The notes under the pieces were generated by a model. It worked only from the letters and a program-made list of their open reading frames with translations. It was not told the origin of the DNA and did not search any database. From the NCBI GenBank assembly GCA_900596015.1, contig UVIF01000004.1, positions 1 to 64,000 of the forward strand: a DNA stretch of 64,000 bases, read 5' to 3'. This document shows positions 1 to 8,121 of the stretch, piece after piece. The translations under genes and the position numbers were made by a program. The stretch is from Pseudomonas viridiflava (GTDB taxonomy: Bacteria; Pseudomonadota; Gammaproteobacteria; Pseudomonadales; Pseudomonadaceae). The first letter of the stretch is position 1; each line of letters opens with the position of its first letter.

Positions 1-14
1 CTCTCGAACCCTGC

Positions 15-143
15 GTAGGGGCGGTCCGTGGCCGCGAACACAGCGCTGCAGTCTCTCAGACACACCGCGGCGCCCCCTTCGCGGCCGATGACCGCTCCTA
101 CGGCGCCCTCGAACCCTGCGTAGGAGCGGTCCGTGGCCGCGAA
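15..143. repeat. REP cluster, three copies
   Basis: Three copies of a Pseudomonas-type REP of about 24 nt lie at 15-38 (+), 78-101 (-) and 120-143 (+). The core reads GTAGGAGCGGTC then CGTGGCCGCGAA, and the inner copy is inverted, so neighbouring copies can pair as long hairpins (REPIN-like). They sit just beyond the 3' end of the IclR-type regulator gene and fill the start of the window, where no gene is visible. Such elements are non-coding and usually mobilised in trans by a RAYT transposase, which is not present in this window. Confidence 0.85.
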
Positions 144-165
144 AAGAGCGCTGTGGTGTCTAGAG

Positions 166-963
166 TTACACCCTAGCGCCGAGTTCAGCGGAGATGGCGT
201 GGGCGGCTTTCTGGACCACAGGAACCAGGGATTCCATCTTCTCCAGAGGCATGTACGGTAGCGTGCTGGCCACACTGATCGCAGCGACGATTTGTCCGCT
301 GGCATCGCGGATGGGTGCAGCCACGCAGCGGATCGACGGTTCGTTGTCTTCCAGGTCGAACGCATAGCGACCCGTCACATAGGTCTGCATACGGGCCTGG
401 AACTGGGGCCAGGTGAGTTGCGGGTGGTCGGGCCACAGCGCAGATGCCGCCGCAACGGCCTCACCGCGTTCGAACAACCTCTGCCATTCGGCCGCTTCGG
501 CATCCAGCATCAAGGCCTTGCCGATGCCAGTGCGCGCCAGCGGCATGCGATGCCCCACCCGCGACCGCATCTCCGGGCCATTGCGGCCCGGCGTCTTGTG
601 CAGGTACAGCACCTCGTCGCCGTCGCGAATCGCCAGGTGAATGGTATCGCCGGTCAGCGTCGACAGTTCATCCAGCCAAGGTGTGGCCAACATCACCAGC
701 GGCACCTCGTCCCGTGCCTGAAAGCCGAGTTCGATCAGCCGCGGTCCAAGCAGGTACCCCGCCTGAGGCAGCACCCGCAAGTAGCGCTCGTCCACCAGGC
801 AGCTGGCCAGCCGGTGGGTGGTGCTGCGAGTAGTGCCGATGCGTCGAGCGATCTCTTTCAGATCACGGGCACCGTCGGCCACGGCCTGAATCACTGCCAG
901 CCCGCGGAGCAGGGTCTGAGTACCGGTCGGTGCAGCGGGGGGCATGTCGTCCTGCATGGTCAA
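166..963 (-). CDS. IclR-family transcriptional regulator of the galactonate cluster
   Basis: This is a 265-aa IclR-family regulator. The N-terminal winged helix-turn-helix covers about residues 18-75 (LKEIARRIGTTRSTTHRL is the recognition segment), and the C-terminal effector-binding domain about 85-260 includes GDEVLYLHKTPG and the common RTGIGKALML motif. The length is normal for the family. It is the last gene of a minus-strand galactonate set, 52 bp after the permease gene, so it probably responds to D-galactonate or a pathway intermediate. In E. coli the dgo operon is controlled by DgoR, a GntR-type protein, so this is a different regulator family in the same place. Its target is inferred from context only; a palindrome upstream of dgoK (5551-5565) is a candidate site. 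Confidence 0.8.
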   Translation of the reverse strand: MTMQDDMPPAAPTGTQTLLRGLAVIQAVADGARDLKEIARRIGTTRSTTHRLASCLVDERYLRVLPQAGYLLGPRLIELGFQARDEVPLVMLATPWLDELSTLTGDTIHLAIRDGDEVLYLHKTPGRNGPEMRSRVGHRMPLARTGIGKALMLDAEAAEWQRLFERGEAVAAASALWPDHPQLTWPQFQARMQTYVTGRYAFDLEDNEPSIRCVAAPIRDASGQIVAAISVASTLPYMPLEKMESLVPVVQKAAHAISAELGARV

Positions 964-1015
964 CCTTCGTGTCAGGTAAAAGCAGGCGCATTATGTTCGC
1001 CTGCTCGCAACGGGG

Positions 1016-2326
1016 TCAAAGCTCGATCCGCTCGACCTTGCCCACCAGCAGGATGTAGGACAGTGCCCCGACCAGAGCCGTGACCGCAATGTAGGTGATC
1101 GCGGGTGCGAACGAATCGCCAGTCGCCAGGAAACCAATGGCGATCGGCGTGGTGATCGCCGACAGGTTGCCGATGAAGTTGAACACCCCGCCGGTCAGCC
1201 CGAGCAAGCGCGCAGGTGCCAGGGTCGAGACCAGCGACCAGGTGATCGACGCCAGACCGTTGCCGAAGAAGGCCAGCGCCAGGCAAGCGATCACCAGCGG
1301 GGTCGAATCGACGTAGTTGGCGCCAATGATGCAAGTCGAGATCAACAGGCCACCGATGATCGGCAGCTTGCGCGCCAGGCCGATGCTGGCGCCACGACGG
1401 ATCAGCCAATCGGAAAAGAACCCCGAGCACAGCACGCCAACGAAGGCAGCCAGGAACGGCAGCGAGGCGAGCATGCCCGATTTGATGAAGTCCATGCCGC
1501 GGTATTTGACCAGGTAGGTCGGGAACCAGGTCAGGAAGAACCACAAGGTCGAGTTCAGGCAGTACTGGCCCAGATAGATACCCCAGAGCTTGCGCTTGCT
1601 GAGCACGATGCCCAGGTCGGTCCAGCTGAAACCGGCCTTGGCCTGGCGCGCCGATTTCTGCATGTCGACCAAGCCGCCACCGTCGCTGATGAGCTGGATT
1701 TCCGCCGCGTTGGCGCCCTTGAAATCACGCGGCTCGCGATACACCGCGTACCAGATCACCGCCCAGACAATGCCCACCAGACCGGTGCTGACGAACACCA
1801 TGTGCCAGCCGAATTCGTGTTGCAGCCAGGCCAGCACGGGGGTCAGGAAGGCCAGGCCGACGAACTGGCCCGAGGTGTAGAAACCAATGGCGGTGGCGCG
1901 TTCGCGTTCGGGGAACCAGGTGGTGACTACGCGGCTGTTGATCGGGTACGCCGGCGCTTCCAGCGCGCCCACGGCCATGCGCAGCACGAACAGCGCAATG
2001 AAGCTGCCGGCAAAGCCGAGCATGACGGTGGCAATGGACCACAACGCCAGGGCCACACTGTAGAGGATACGTGGCGGGACGCGGTCGACCAGCCAGCCGC
2101 CGGGAATCTGCATGGCGGCGTAGGTCCAGCCGAATGCGGAAAAGATCAGGCCGACGTGGACCGGGTCGATGCCCAGATCGCTGGTCAGCGCCGGCGCGGC
2201 GATGGACAGGTTGCTACGGTCCAGATAGTTGATCACCACGGTGATGAACAGCAGCACCATGATGAAGAAGCGCTTGCGGCTGGGCGTCGCCAGCGCCGGC
2301 GCGGTGGATGCGGTTTGCGTGTGCAT
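1016..2326 (-). CDS. MFS permease of the anion:cation symporter family, probable D-galactonate transporter (DgoT-like)
   Basis: The protein has 436 aa and about 12 hydrophobic membrane segments, and belongs to the major facilitator superfamily. INYLDRSNLSIAAPALTSDL near residues 32-51 and the loop GGWLVDRVPPR near 76-86 are typical of the anion:cation symporter (ACS) family that carries hexonates and hexuronates with protons. The start is supported by AAAGG 8 nt upstream. It lies between dgoD and the IclR regulator, so D-galactonate uptake is the most likely role. Other hexonates (glucarate, gluconate) cannot be excluded from sequence alone. Confidence 0.78.
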   Translation of the reverse strand: MHTQTASTAPALATPSRKRFFIMVLLFITVVINYLDRSNLSIAAPALTSDLGIDPVHVGLIFSAFGWTYAAMQIPGGWLVDRVPPRILYSVALALWSIATVMLGFAGSFIALFVLRMAVGALEAPAYPINSRVVTTWFPERERATAIGFYTSGQFVGLAFLTPVLAWLQHEFGWHMVFVSTGLVGIVWAVIWYAVYREPRDFKGANAAEIQLISDGGGLVDMQKSARQAKAGFSWTDLGIVLSKRKLWGIYLGQYCLNSTLWFFLTWFPTYLVKYRGMDFIKSGMLASLPFLAAFVGVLCSGFFSDWLIRRGASIGLARKLPIIGGLLISTCIIGANYVDSTPLVIACLALAFFGNGLASITWSLVSTLAPARLLGLTGGVFNFIGNLSAITTPIAIGFLATGDSFAPAITYIAVTALVGALSYILLVGKVERIEL

Positions 2327-2400
2327 GAGTCATACCTTTTATTGTATTTGTAGCTGAGCCAGGGGGCGGATCAGTGAGTCAGGGGCACCGGGTTGGCCTT

Positions 2401-2466
2401 TTCGCGGCCGATGACCGCTCCCACGGGGGGGCTGAAATCCCGGTGGGAGCGGTCCGTGGCCGCAAA
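2401..2466. repeat. REP pair between dgoT-like and dgoD genes
   Basis: Two inverted REP copies lie at 2401-2424 (-) and 2443-2466 (+) and can fold into one long hairpin. They sit within the 186-bp gap between the permease and dgoD. A hairpin here could reduce read-through or stabilise the upstream dgoD message; either effect is inferred. Confidence 0.85.
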
Positions 2467-2512
2467 GGGTGCCGCGCGGTACCTCAGGCGCACCGCACGC
2501 CCCTTGCACGCA

Positions 2513-3661
2513 TCACCACTCGGCGAAGCTGCCGTCGGCGTGGCGCCAGATCGGGTTGCGCCAGCGATGGCCGATCTCGGCGCGCTCACGCACGTACTCC
2601 TCGTTGATCTCGATCCCAAGCCCCGGACCATTGGGGATCTTCACGAAACCATTGTCGTAGTCGAACACCTCAGGGTGAGTGACGTAGTCGAGCAGATCAT
2701 TGCTTTCGTTGTAGTGAATCCCCAGGCTCTGCTCCTGGATGAAGGCGTTGTAGCAGACCGCATCCAGCTGCAGGCAGGCCGCCAGTGCAATCGGCCCGAG
2801 CGGGCAATGCAAGGCCAGCGCCACATCGTAGGCCTCGGCCATGTTGGCGATCTTGCGGGTCTCGGTGATCCCGCCGGCATGCGAGGCGTCGGGCTGGATG
2901 ATGTCCACATAGCCTTCACTGAGAATCCGCTTGAAGTCCCAACGCGAGTACAGACGCTCACCGAGTGCGATCGGCGTACTGGTCAACGGCGCCAGCTCCT
3001 TGAGCGCTTCGTAGTTCTCGCTCAACACCGGCTCTTCGATGAACATCAGCTTGAACTGGTCCAGCTCCTTCATCAGCACCTTGGCCATGGGCTTGTGCAC
3101 GCGGCCATGGAAATCGACGCCGATGCCCACGTTCGGCCCTACCGCATCACGCACCGCCGCAACGCTGGCCAGGGCGCGATCGACCTTGTCGAACGTGTCG
3201 AGAAACTGCAGCTCTTCGGTGCCGTTCATCTTCACCGCGGTGAAACCGCGCGCGACGGCTTCACTTGCCGCCCGCGCCGTATCGGCCGGCCGGTCGCCAC
3301 CGATCCACGAGTACACCCGGATACGATCGCGCACCTGGCCGCCGAGCAGGTCGCTGACCGATACGCCCAGCGCCTTGCCCTTGATATCCCACAACGCCTG
3401 ATCGATACCGGCCAAGGCGCTCATGTGGATGGCGCCGCCACGGTAGAAACCGCCGCGGTACAGCACGGTCCAGATGTCTTCGATATTGCGTGGGTCCTTG
3501 CCGATCAGGTAGTCGGACAATTCGTCGACAGCGGCCGCCACGGTGTGCGCGCGGCCTTCGACCACCGGCTCGCCCCAGCCGACCACACCCTCGTCGGTCT
3601 CGACCTTGAGGAAGCACCAGCGCGGTGGAACGATGAAGGTCGTGAGTTTGGTGATTTTCAT
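2513..3661 (-). CDS. dgoD: D-galactonate dehydratase
   Basis: This enolase-superfamily enzyme (mandelate racemase subgroup) dehydrates D-galactonate to 2-dehydro-3-deoxy-D-galactonate in the cytoplasm. It has 382 aa, the same length as E. coli DgoD, and aligns with it throughout from memory. The expected active-site residues are all present: metal ligands Asp183, Glu209 and Glu235, and catalytic His185 and His285 ([35 protein letters not shown]). It ends in the family's [20 protein letters not shown] tail. The start has GAGAG about 7 nt upstream. It belongs to the dgoK-dgoA-dgoD-permease-regulator set and is separated from dgoA and the permease by REP pairs. Confidence 0.95.
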   Translation of the reverse strand: MKITKLTTFIVPPRWCFLKVETDEGVVGWGEPVVEGRAHTVAAAVDELSDYLIGKDPRNIEDIWTVLYRGGFYRGGAIHMSALAGIDQALWDIKGKALGVSVSDLLGGQVRDRIRVYSWIGGDRPADTARAASEAVARGFTAVKMNGTEELQFLDTFDKVDRALASVAAVRDAVGPNVGIGVDFHGRVHKPMAKVLMKELDQFKLMFIEEPVLSENYEALKELAPLTSTPIALGERLYSRWDFKRILSEGYVDIIQPDASHAGGITETRKIANMAEAYDVALALHCPLGPIALAACLQLDAVCYNAFIQEQSLGIHYNESNDLLDYVTHPEVFDYDNGFVKIPNGPGLGIEINEEYVRERAEIGHRWRNPIWRHADGSFAEW

Positions 3662-3731
3662 CTGTTGTCTCTCTTGTTCGATGGACGCTCGAGCGTCTGT
3701 AAATGTTGCCGTTACCGCCCGTATCGATTTC

Positions 3732-3818
3732 GTAGGAGCGGTCCGTGGCCGCGAACCAAGCGGTGCGGTGCATCAGTCACTGCGCGGCGCCCTTTTCGCG
3801 GCCGCTGACCGCTCCTAC
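3732..3818. repeat. REP pair between dgoA and dgoD
   Basis: Inverted REP copies lie at 3732-3755 (+) and 3795-3818 (-). They occupy most of the 172-bp gap between dgoA and dgoD. Confidence 0.85.
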
Positions 3819-3833
3819 AGGGCGTACAACGTG

Positions 3834-4457
3834 TCAGCCTTTCAGGGATTGCCAGGCCTGGGCGTACGCCTTGGCGTTTTCGGCCACCTGTTGCACCGTC
3901 ATGCCCGGCTTGAACAGGCCCGAACCCAGACCAAACCCAGCCACGCCGGCATCGAGAAACGGCTGCATGTTGTGCGGGCTGATGCCGCCCACCGGCACCA
4001 GCGCCGTCCCTTTGGGCAGCACCGCCAACAACGCCTTGACCACGGCCGGCGTCAGCGACTCGGCCGGGAACAGTTTCAACACGTCGGCACCGGCGGCCAG
4101 CGCGGCAAAGGCCTCGGTCGGCGTTACCACGCCCGGCGCCAGAAACATGCCGGCCTCCTTGGCGGCCTTGAGCACTGCAGGGTCGCTGTGCGGCATAACG
4201 ATCAACTGCCCTCCCGCCGCCTTGACCTGCTGCACGTGTTCGGCCGACAGCACCGTTCCGGCACCGATCAGGCAATCGGCAGGCAAACTGTTGCGCAACA
4301 GCCGAATGCTGTCGAAAGGCTGCGGTGAGTTGAGCGGTACCTCGATGATGCGAAACCCGGCGCTGTACAGCACCTCGCCGATGGCCACCGACTCTTCGGG
4401 GCGCAGGCCGCGCAAAATGGCGATCAGCCCGTTCTGGGCCATTGCTTGCTTGAGCAT
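3834..4457 (-). CDS. dgoA: 2-dehydro-3-deoxy-6-phosphogalactonate aldolase
   Basis: This class I aldolase of the KDPG/KDPGal family splits 2-dehydro-3-deoxy-6-phosphogalactonate into pyruvate and glyceraldehyde 3-phosphate. Visible family motifs are the GLIAILRG start, a Glu in IIEVPLNSP, GAGTVLS, and the Schiff-base Lys in ADVLKLFPAE, followed by the phosphate-binding GGISP and GLGSGLF loops. I choose the ATG at 4457 rather than an in-frame ATG at 4487. It gives 207 aa (E. coli DgoA has 205), it follows the dgoK stop as TGACATG, and it has AGAGG about 7 nt upstream. This spacing indicates translational coupling to dgoK. Confidence 0.93.
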   Translation of the reverse strand: MLKQAMAQNGLIAILRGLRPEESVAIGEVLYSAGFRIIEVPLNSPQPFDSIRLLRNSLPADCLIGAGTVLSAEHVQQVKAAGGQLIVMPHSDPAVLKAAKEAGMFLAPGVVTPTEAFAALAAGADVLKLFPAESLTPAVVKALLAVLPKGTALVPVGGISPHNMQPFLDAGVAGFGLGSGLFKPGMTVQQVAENAKAYAQAWQSLKG

Positions 4458-4458
4458 G

Positions 4459-5457
4459 TCAAACCTCTTGGAGCTGTTGAACGACAAGCCCGGCGGCCAG
4501 CGCTAGGCTCCAGAGACCGCGTTCGGTGGCCTGTTCGGCCAGGCTGACGCTGTTGAACCCACACAGGGCCAACGCTTGCCGATAGCGCTGGCACAACGCA
4601 CTGCTGCCGATTAAAACCACGGCCGGCAGCGACTCCTGCCCGCTGCGCTGGCGCAGCATTTCGGCCAGCGCGCGTAGTTCATGGCCAATCATCAGGCCGG
4701 ACAGATAGTCAGCCTGCTCGCTGCTCGCCAACTGGCCGGTGAGGCCCAGGCTGCGCGCACTGAACATCGTCGACAGCACGCCGATGCTGCCCTCGCGCGA
4801 CGTCGCCACGGCTACACCGCGCTCGAACGCGGCGCTGTCGAACGACGCGCTGCGCTTCTGCGTGCGACCGAGAATGGTGTGGGCACTGGCCGCGGCGAAC
4901 AATTCGCCGGTCATGAAGGTGTCGAAATGCTCGATGCGCTGCTCGACCACCCTCGCCCATTTCGAATGGCTGCCAGGCAGGCCGACCAGCAACGTCTGGT
5001 CGCGCTCGGCCGCAGGCAGCGACTGCAGCAGACCGAAGATCTGGGTTTCCTCGCCGCGCATGACGTTGGGCAGCGCCGAACGTTGCAGCACCCCGGGCAC
5101 CAGGTGCACATCGATACCCCTGAGGGTACGTACGCGAGCCATTCCGGCGGCCACATCGGCCGCCTGCGCCGGGCTTTGGCAATACGGCACTTCGTGCCAA
5201 CCCTGGGCGCTGCCGACCATGCCGCAGGCGATCACGGCAACGTCAGGAAAAGCGTCGAGCCAGTCGCCACAGGCTTCGTCGAAGGTCAGTTCGAAGCCGT
5301 CACTGGTCGATTCGCCTGAAATAATACGAGGGGTGTTGGACAACTGCATGATGCCGCGATCCAGCGAGCGCTGGTCGAGTACGTAGCCATCATGGCCGAG
5401 CAGATAGGCTCGCAGGGAACTGGTCCCCCAATCGAGTGCAACGAGTTGCGGCTGCAT
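4459..5457 (-). CDS. dgoK: 2-dehydro-3-deoxygalactonokinase
   Basis: DgoK phosphorylates 2-dehydro-3-deoxy-D-galactonate with ATP, giving the substrate of DgoA. The 332-aa protein begins with the phosphate-binding ALDWGTSSLRAYLL motif of the ASKHA-fold sugar kinases and carries VIACGMVGSAQGWHE and MRGEETQIFGLLQ, typical of this kinase. It is somewhat longer than E. coli DgoK, with no visible fusion. AAGGTG lies about 6 nt before the ATG. It is the first gene of the galactonate unit; a probable promoter is seen at 5507-5536. Confidence 0.92.
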   Translation of the reverse strand: MQPQLVALDWGTSSLRAYLLGHDGYVLDQRSLDRGIMQLSNTPRIISGESTSDGFELTFDEACGDWLDAFPDVAVIACGMVGSAQGWHEVPYCQSPAQAADVAAGMARVRTLRGIDVHLVPGVLQRSALPNVMRGEETQIFGLLQSLPAAERDQTLLVGLPGSHSKWARVVEQRIEHFDTFMTGELFAAASAHTILGRTQKRSASFDSAAFERGVAVATSREGSIGVLSTMFSARSLGLTGQLASSEQADYLSGLMIGHELRALAEMLRQRSGQESLPAVVLIGSSALCQRYRQALALCGFNSVSLAEQATERGLWSLALAAGLVVQQLQEV

Positions 5458-5506
5458 CGCTTCACCTTGTTTGTTTTTGGTAGTGAGTGGCGGTGTGTGA
5501 TGGCCG

Positions 5507-5536
5507 ACTATAAATCTATTTGAATGGAAATCTCAA
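5507..5536 (-). promoter_or_regulatory. Probable sigma-70 promoter of the dgoK-dgoA unit
   Basis: On the minus strand a TTGAGA -35 (5536-5531) and a TATAGT -10 (5512-5507) are separated by 18 nt, each matching the consensus at five of six positions. Transcription would start near 5499, about 40 nt before the dgoK ATG. The local sequence is AT-rich against a GC-rich background, which fits a real promoter. Confidence 0.55.
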
Positions 5537-5550
5537 TATATAATTGTCGA

Positions 5551-5565
5551 TCCCATATATAGGGA
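5551..5565. promoter_or_regulatory. Candidate operator upstream of dgoK
   Basis: The palindrome TCCCATATATAGGGA lies about 15 bp upstream of the -35 element. IclR-family regulators often bind palindromes near promoters, so this may be the site of the regulator at 166-963. The assignment rests on position and symmetry only. Confidence 0.35.
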
Positions 5566-5583
5566 ATTAGCCACATCATTCCT

Positions 5584-5670
5584 GTGGGAGCGGGCTCTGC
5601 CCGCGAAGGATGCCCCGCCGTGTATCTGTCAGACCGCAGCACGTCATTCGCGGGCAGAGCCCGCTCCCAC
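5584..5670. repeat. Repeat pair of a second REP type
   Basis: Two inverted 24-nt copies lie at 5584-5607 (+) and 5647-5670 (-). The core GTGGGAGCGGGC then TCTGCCCGCGAA differs in its centre from the other REPs of the window, so it is a separate subfamily. It lies between the MHS permease terminator and the dgoK promoter region. Confidence 0.8.
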
Positions 5671-5691
5671 ATGGGAACCGGTATCGACGCA

Positions 5692-5718
5692 TAAAAAAAC
5701 CGGCCTGGTGGCCGGTTC
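5692..5718 (-). terminator. Intrinsic terminator of the MHS permease gene
   Basis: Read on the minus strand, AACCGGCC, loop ACCA and GGCCGGTT form a perfect 8-bp stem followed at once by a run of T residues. It starts 9 bp after the stop codon of the permease gene at 5727. Confidence 0.9.
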
Positions 5719-5726
5719 ATTTGGAG

Positions 5727-7028
5727 TCAAGCGTAGGCCTGAAGAGGTCGGCGTCTGCCGAAGAGCCAGGCGGTGCCGACACCGACCGCACCCATTACCA
5801 CGCAATAGCCCACGCACACCCATGGGCTCCAAGGCATCAGGGCGATCAGCAGCAGCGGCGTGGTACTTGCCCACAGCGCATACGCAATGTTGTAGGTAAA
5901 CGAAATGCCCGATACACGCACCTTGGCCGGGAACAGGCCGACCATCAGCGACGGCACTACCCCTACTACCCCACACCCCAGACCGGCCAGCGCGTAGGCC
6001 ACGGCCAGACTGCCGACCCCGGCAACCAGGCTGGCGTAAAGCGCAGTGATGCCCAATGGCAGCAGCACGCTGTAAAGGACCAGCGCACGCCAGGCGCCGA
6101 TACGATCGACCAGCAGACCAGCCAACACGCAGCCAACGTTGAGGAATACGATACCCAGGCTGCTCAGCGCGAAGGTATGCCGCGCATCCAGACCAAAGCG
6201 CTGCTGCATCACCGTCGGCGTGATCACCACCAGTACCACCACGGCCGAAGTCAGCACACACGTCAGCAATACCGCCGGGATCAGCGAGGCGCGGTGTTCG
6301 CGCAGCACGGTGCGCAAGGAGAATTCGCTGACCTGCTCACTGCGCGCACGCATGGCCAGAAAAACCGGTGTCTCACTGAGCAGGCGGCGCAGCCATACGC
6401 CCACCACGCCGAATACGCCGCCCAACAGGAAAGGCAAACGCCACGCCCAATCAAGAATTTCCTGCGGCGTGTACACCCGCGCCAACACCGTAGCGGTCAA
6501 TGCGCCGAGCAGATAGCCAAAGGTCAGCCCCGCCTGGAGAAACCCCAAGGCGTAGCCGCGTCGACGCAGCGGCACATGCTCGGCCACGAACACCCAGGCA
6601 CTGGGCACCTCGCCGCCCACCGCAGCGCCCTGCAGAATGCGCAGGGCCAGCAGGAGCAGCGGCGCGAAGTAACCGATTTGCGCATAGGTGGGCATCATGC
6701 CAATCAACAGGCAGGGCACCGCCATCATCAGAATGCTCAGGCTGAACACTCGTTTGCGTCCCAACCGATCAGCGAAATGCGCCATCAGAATGCCGCCCAG
6801 CGGGCGGGCCAGATAGCCGGTCACGAAGATGCCGAAGCTCTGCAGCAGGCGCAACCACTCGGGCATCTGCGGCGGGAAGAACAGCTGGCTGAGGGTCAGG
6901 GCGAAAAATACGAAGATGATGAAATCGTAGATTTCCAGCGCGCCGCCAAGGGCCGCCAGACCGAGAGTCTTGTGGTCGCTGCGGTTGAGCAGCAATGGCT
7001 GGGCAGAGCTATCGGCAGGCATGGGCAA
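5727..7028 (-). CDS. MFS transporter, metabolite:H+ symporter (MHS) family
   Basis: This 433-aa, roughly 12-segment inner-membrane permease resembles the MHS branch of the major facilitator superfamily (ProP, ShiA, KgtP, citrate permeases). Features are an N-terminal LEIYDFIIFVFFA segment, the motif-A loop AHFADRLGRKRVF near residue 105, and the MHS signature region ILQGAAVGGEVPSAWVFVAE. Substrates of this family are usually organic acids or osmolytes; the substrate here cannot be told. It is a single gene with its own terminator and does not clearly belong to the galactonate unit. Confidence 0.78.
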   Translation of the reverse strand: MPMPADSSAQPLLLNRSDHKTLGLAALGGALEIYDFIIFVFFALTLSQLFFPPQMPEWLRLLQSFGIFVTGYLARPLGGILMAHFADRLGRKRVFSLSILMMAVPCLLIGMMPTYAQIGYFAPLLLLALRILQGAAVGGEVPSAWVFVAEHVPLRRRGYALGFLQAGLTFGYLLGALTATVLARVYTPQEILDWAWRLPFLLGGVFGVVGVWLRRLLSETPVFLAMRARSEQVSEFSLRTVLREHRASLIPAVLLTCVLTSAVVVLVVITPTVMQQRFGLDARHTFALSSLGIVFLNVGCVLAGLLVDRIGAWRALVLYSVLLPLGITALYASLVAGVGSLAVAYALAGLGCGVVGVVPSLMVGLFPAKVRVSGISFTYNIAYALWASTTPLLLIALMPWSPWVCVGYCVVMGAVGVGTAWLFGRRRPLQAYA

Positions 7029-7127
7029 ATCCGCTGGTGGCCGACGGCGCGTATCCTCGCGCCTGTCAAAGGCGCGCAGGATAGCAAAAACCGTCAGGCG
7101 TGGCAGGCGCTATGAGGCACCTACCCC

Positions 7128-7214
7128 GTGGGAGCGGCCAGCGGCCGCGAAAAGGACGCCGCACACTGGCTGATACACCGCAATACCCGGCTCGCGGCCG
7201 ACGACCGCTCCTAC
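7128..7214. repeat. REP pair overlapping the 3' end of the receiver-like gene
   Basis: Inverted copies lie at 7128-7151 (+) and 7191-7214 (-). The second copy contains the stop codon of the receiver-like gene, so the element has been inserted at, or has supplied, the end of that reading frame. Confidence 0.8.
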
Positions 7215-7672
7215 AGCGGCGGCGAGCTGAGCGACTTGCGTGCGCGCAGACCATCGCCGATCACCCGCACACGGTGTTCAGGCGGTGCCTTCGGCGACTC
7301 GACGATGGCCATGAAGGTCTGTAGGGCGTCACGGTCTGGCAACTGCGTTACGCTGGTGCTCAGACGTTCACCCCCCGGGTCGGCCAGTTCGGTTTCGACG
7401 CGCTTCTGGCTTTCATAGAGCAATGCGTGGCGGACGTGCTCACTGTTCTTGCAGAACCGAGGCAGATCGACACCCGAGCGCACAGCCATGTCAGTGTTGG
7501 CAATCAACAGATCGAAGGGCTCGTAAGCGCTTTGCACCATGGTCAGCAATTCGTCGAGCGAACCCACCGGCACTACCCTGAAGTAGCCCAGGTTATTGAG
7601 CGTTCGTTCGATCTGCACCGCCTGCTGGTCCAACTCGTCGGCAATCAGAATCCGCAATCTCTTGTCAGCCAT
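7211..7672 (-). CDS. Receiver-like (pseudo-receiver) protein
   Basis: The protein has 153 aa and looks like a stand-alone response-regulator receiver: RLRILIADELDQQAVQIERTL matches beta-1 and the acidic pocket, and YEPFDLLIANTDMAV matches the beta-3 region. Where a receiver carries the phosphorylated Asp, this protein has Asn (LLIANTDM), so ordinary phosphotransfer is unlikely. No output domain is visible. I choose the ATG at 7672 because GGGAAG lies 6 nt upstream; longer in-frame starts would add a sequence without family resemblance. No kinase gene is adjacent. The C-terminal tail ends inside a REP element. The family assignment is moderate and the function is unknown. Confidence 0.6.
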   Translation of the reverse strand: MADKRLRILIADELDQQAVQIERTLNNLGYFRVVPVGSLDELLTMVQSAYEPFDLLIANTDMAVRSGVDLPRFCKNSEHVRHALLYESQKRVETELADPGGERLSTSVTQLPDRDALQTFMAIVESPKAPPEHRVRVIGDGLRARKSLSSPPL

Positions 7673-8121
7673 CATCCACTTCCCAGGCGTCGGCGCAGGA
7701 CGATCCCTTACCCGCCTCGCCAAGCCACTACAGCGGGTGCAATGCAACCCGCGGCTTCCAATGATTATCACCCCCAGGGGGTGGCCCGCCGGCAAGCTTA
7801 CTCTCCAAAACAGCAGTTCGGAACGGAAAACGTCGAGCATTTGACGATAAATCACAAACTACATTTGAGATTGTCTGCAAGCCAATGTTTTGTAATGCTT
7901 TATTTCTTTATTACTTAAAGTTTACCCAGCGCATTTCCGACGGTTAGCGCCGTTTCCAGGCACATTTCCAGTCACAACAGGGAACGAGCTGGCAGGACCT
8001 GCGCTCATAGCTTCAAACCCTCCCCTGATTCACGACAGTTGCATCGGCATAAGGCAGGCTCTGCTTGCCGTAGAGAGGGGACCTGACGCATTGTGTTCAG
8101 CTGAACGCGCGGGAGTCGACA
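7673..8121. other. Intergenic region between divergent genes
   Basis: These 449 bp separate the minus-strand receiver-like gene from the plus-strand GT1 gene. The stretch 7840-7925 is AT-rich and may hold promoters, but I see no convincing -35/-10 pair. No RNA gene or repeat was recognised. GGGAG six nt before 8122 is the ribosome binding site of the GT1 gene. Confidence 0.5.
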
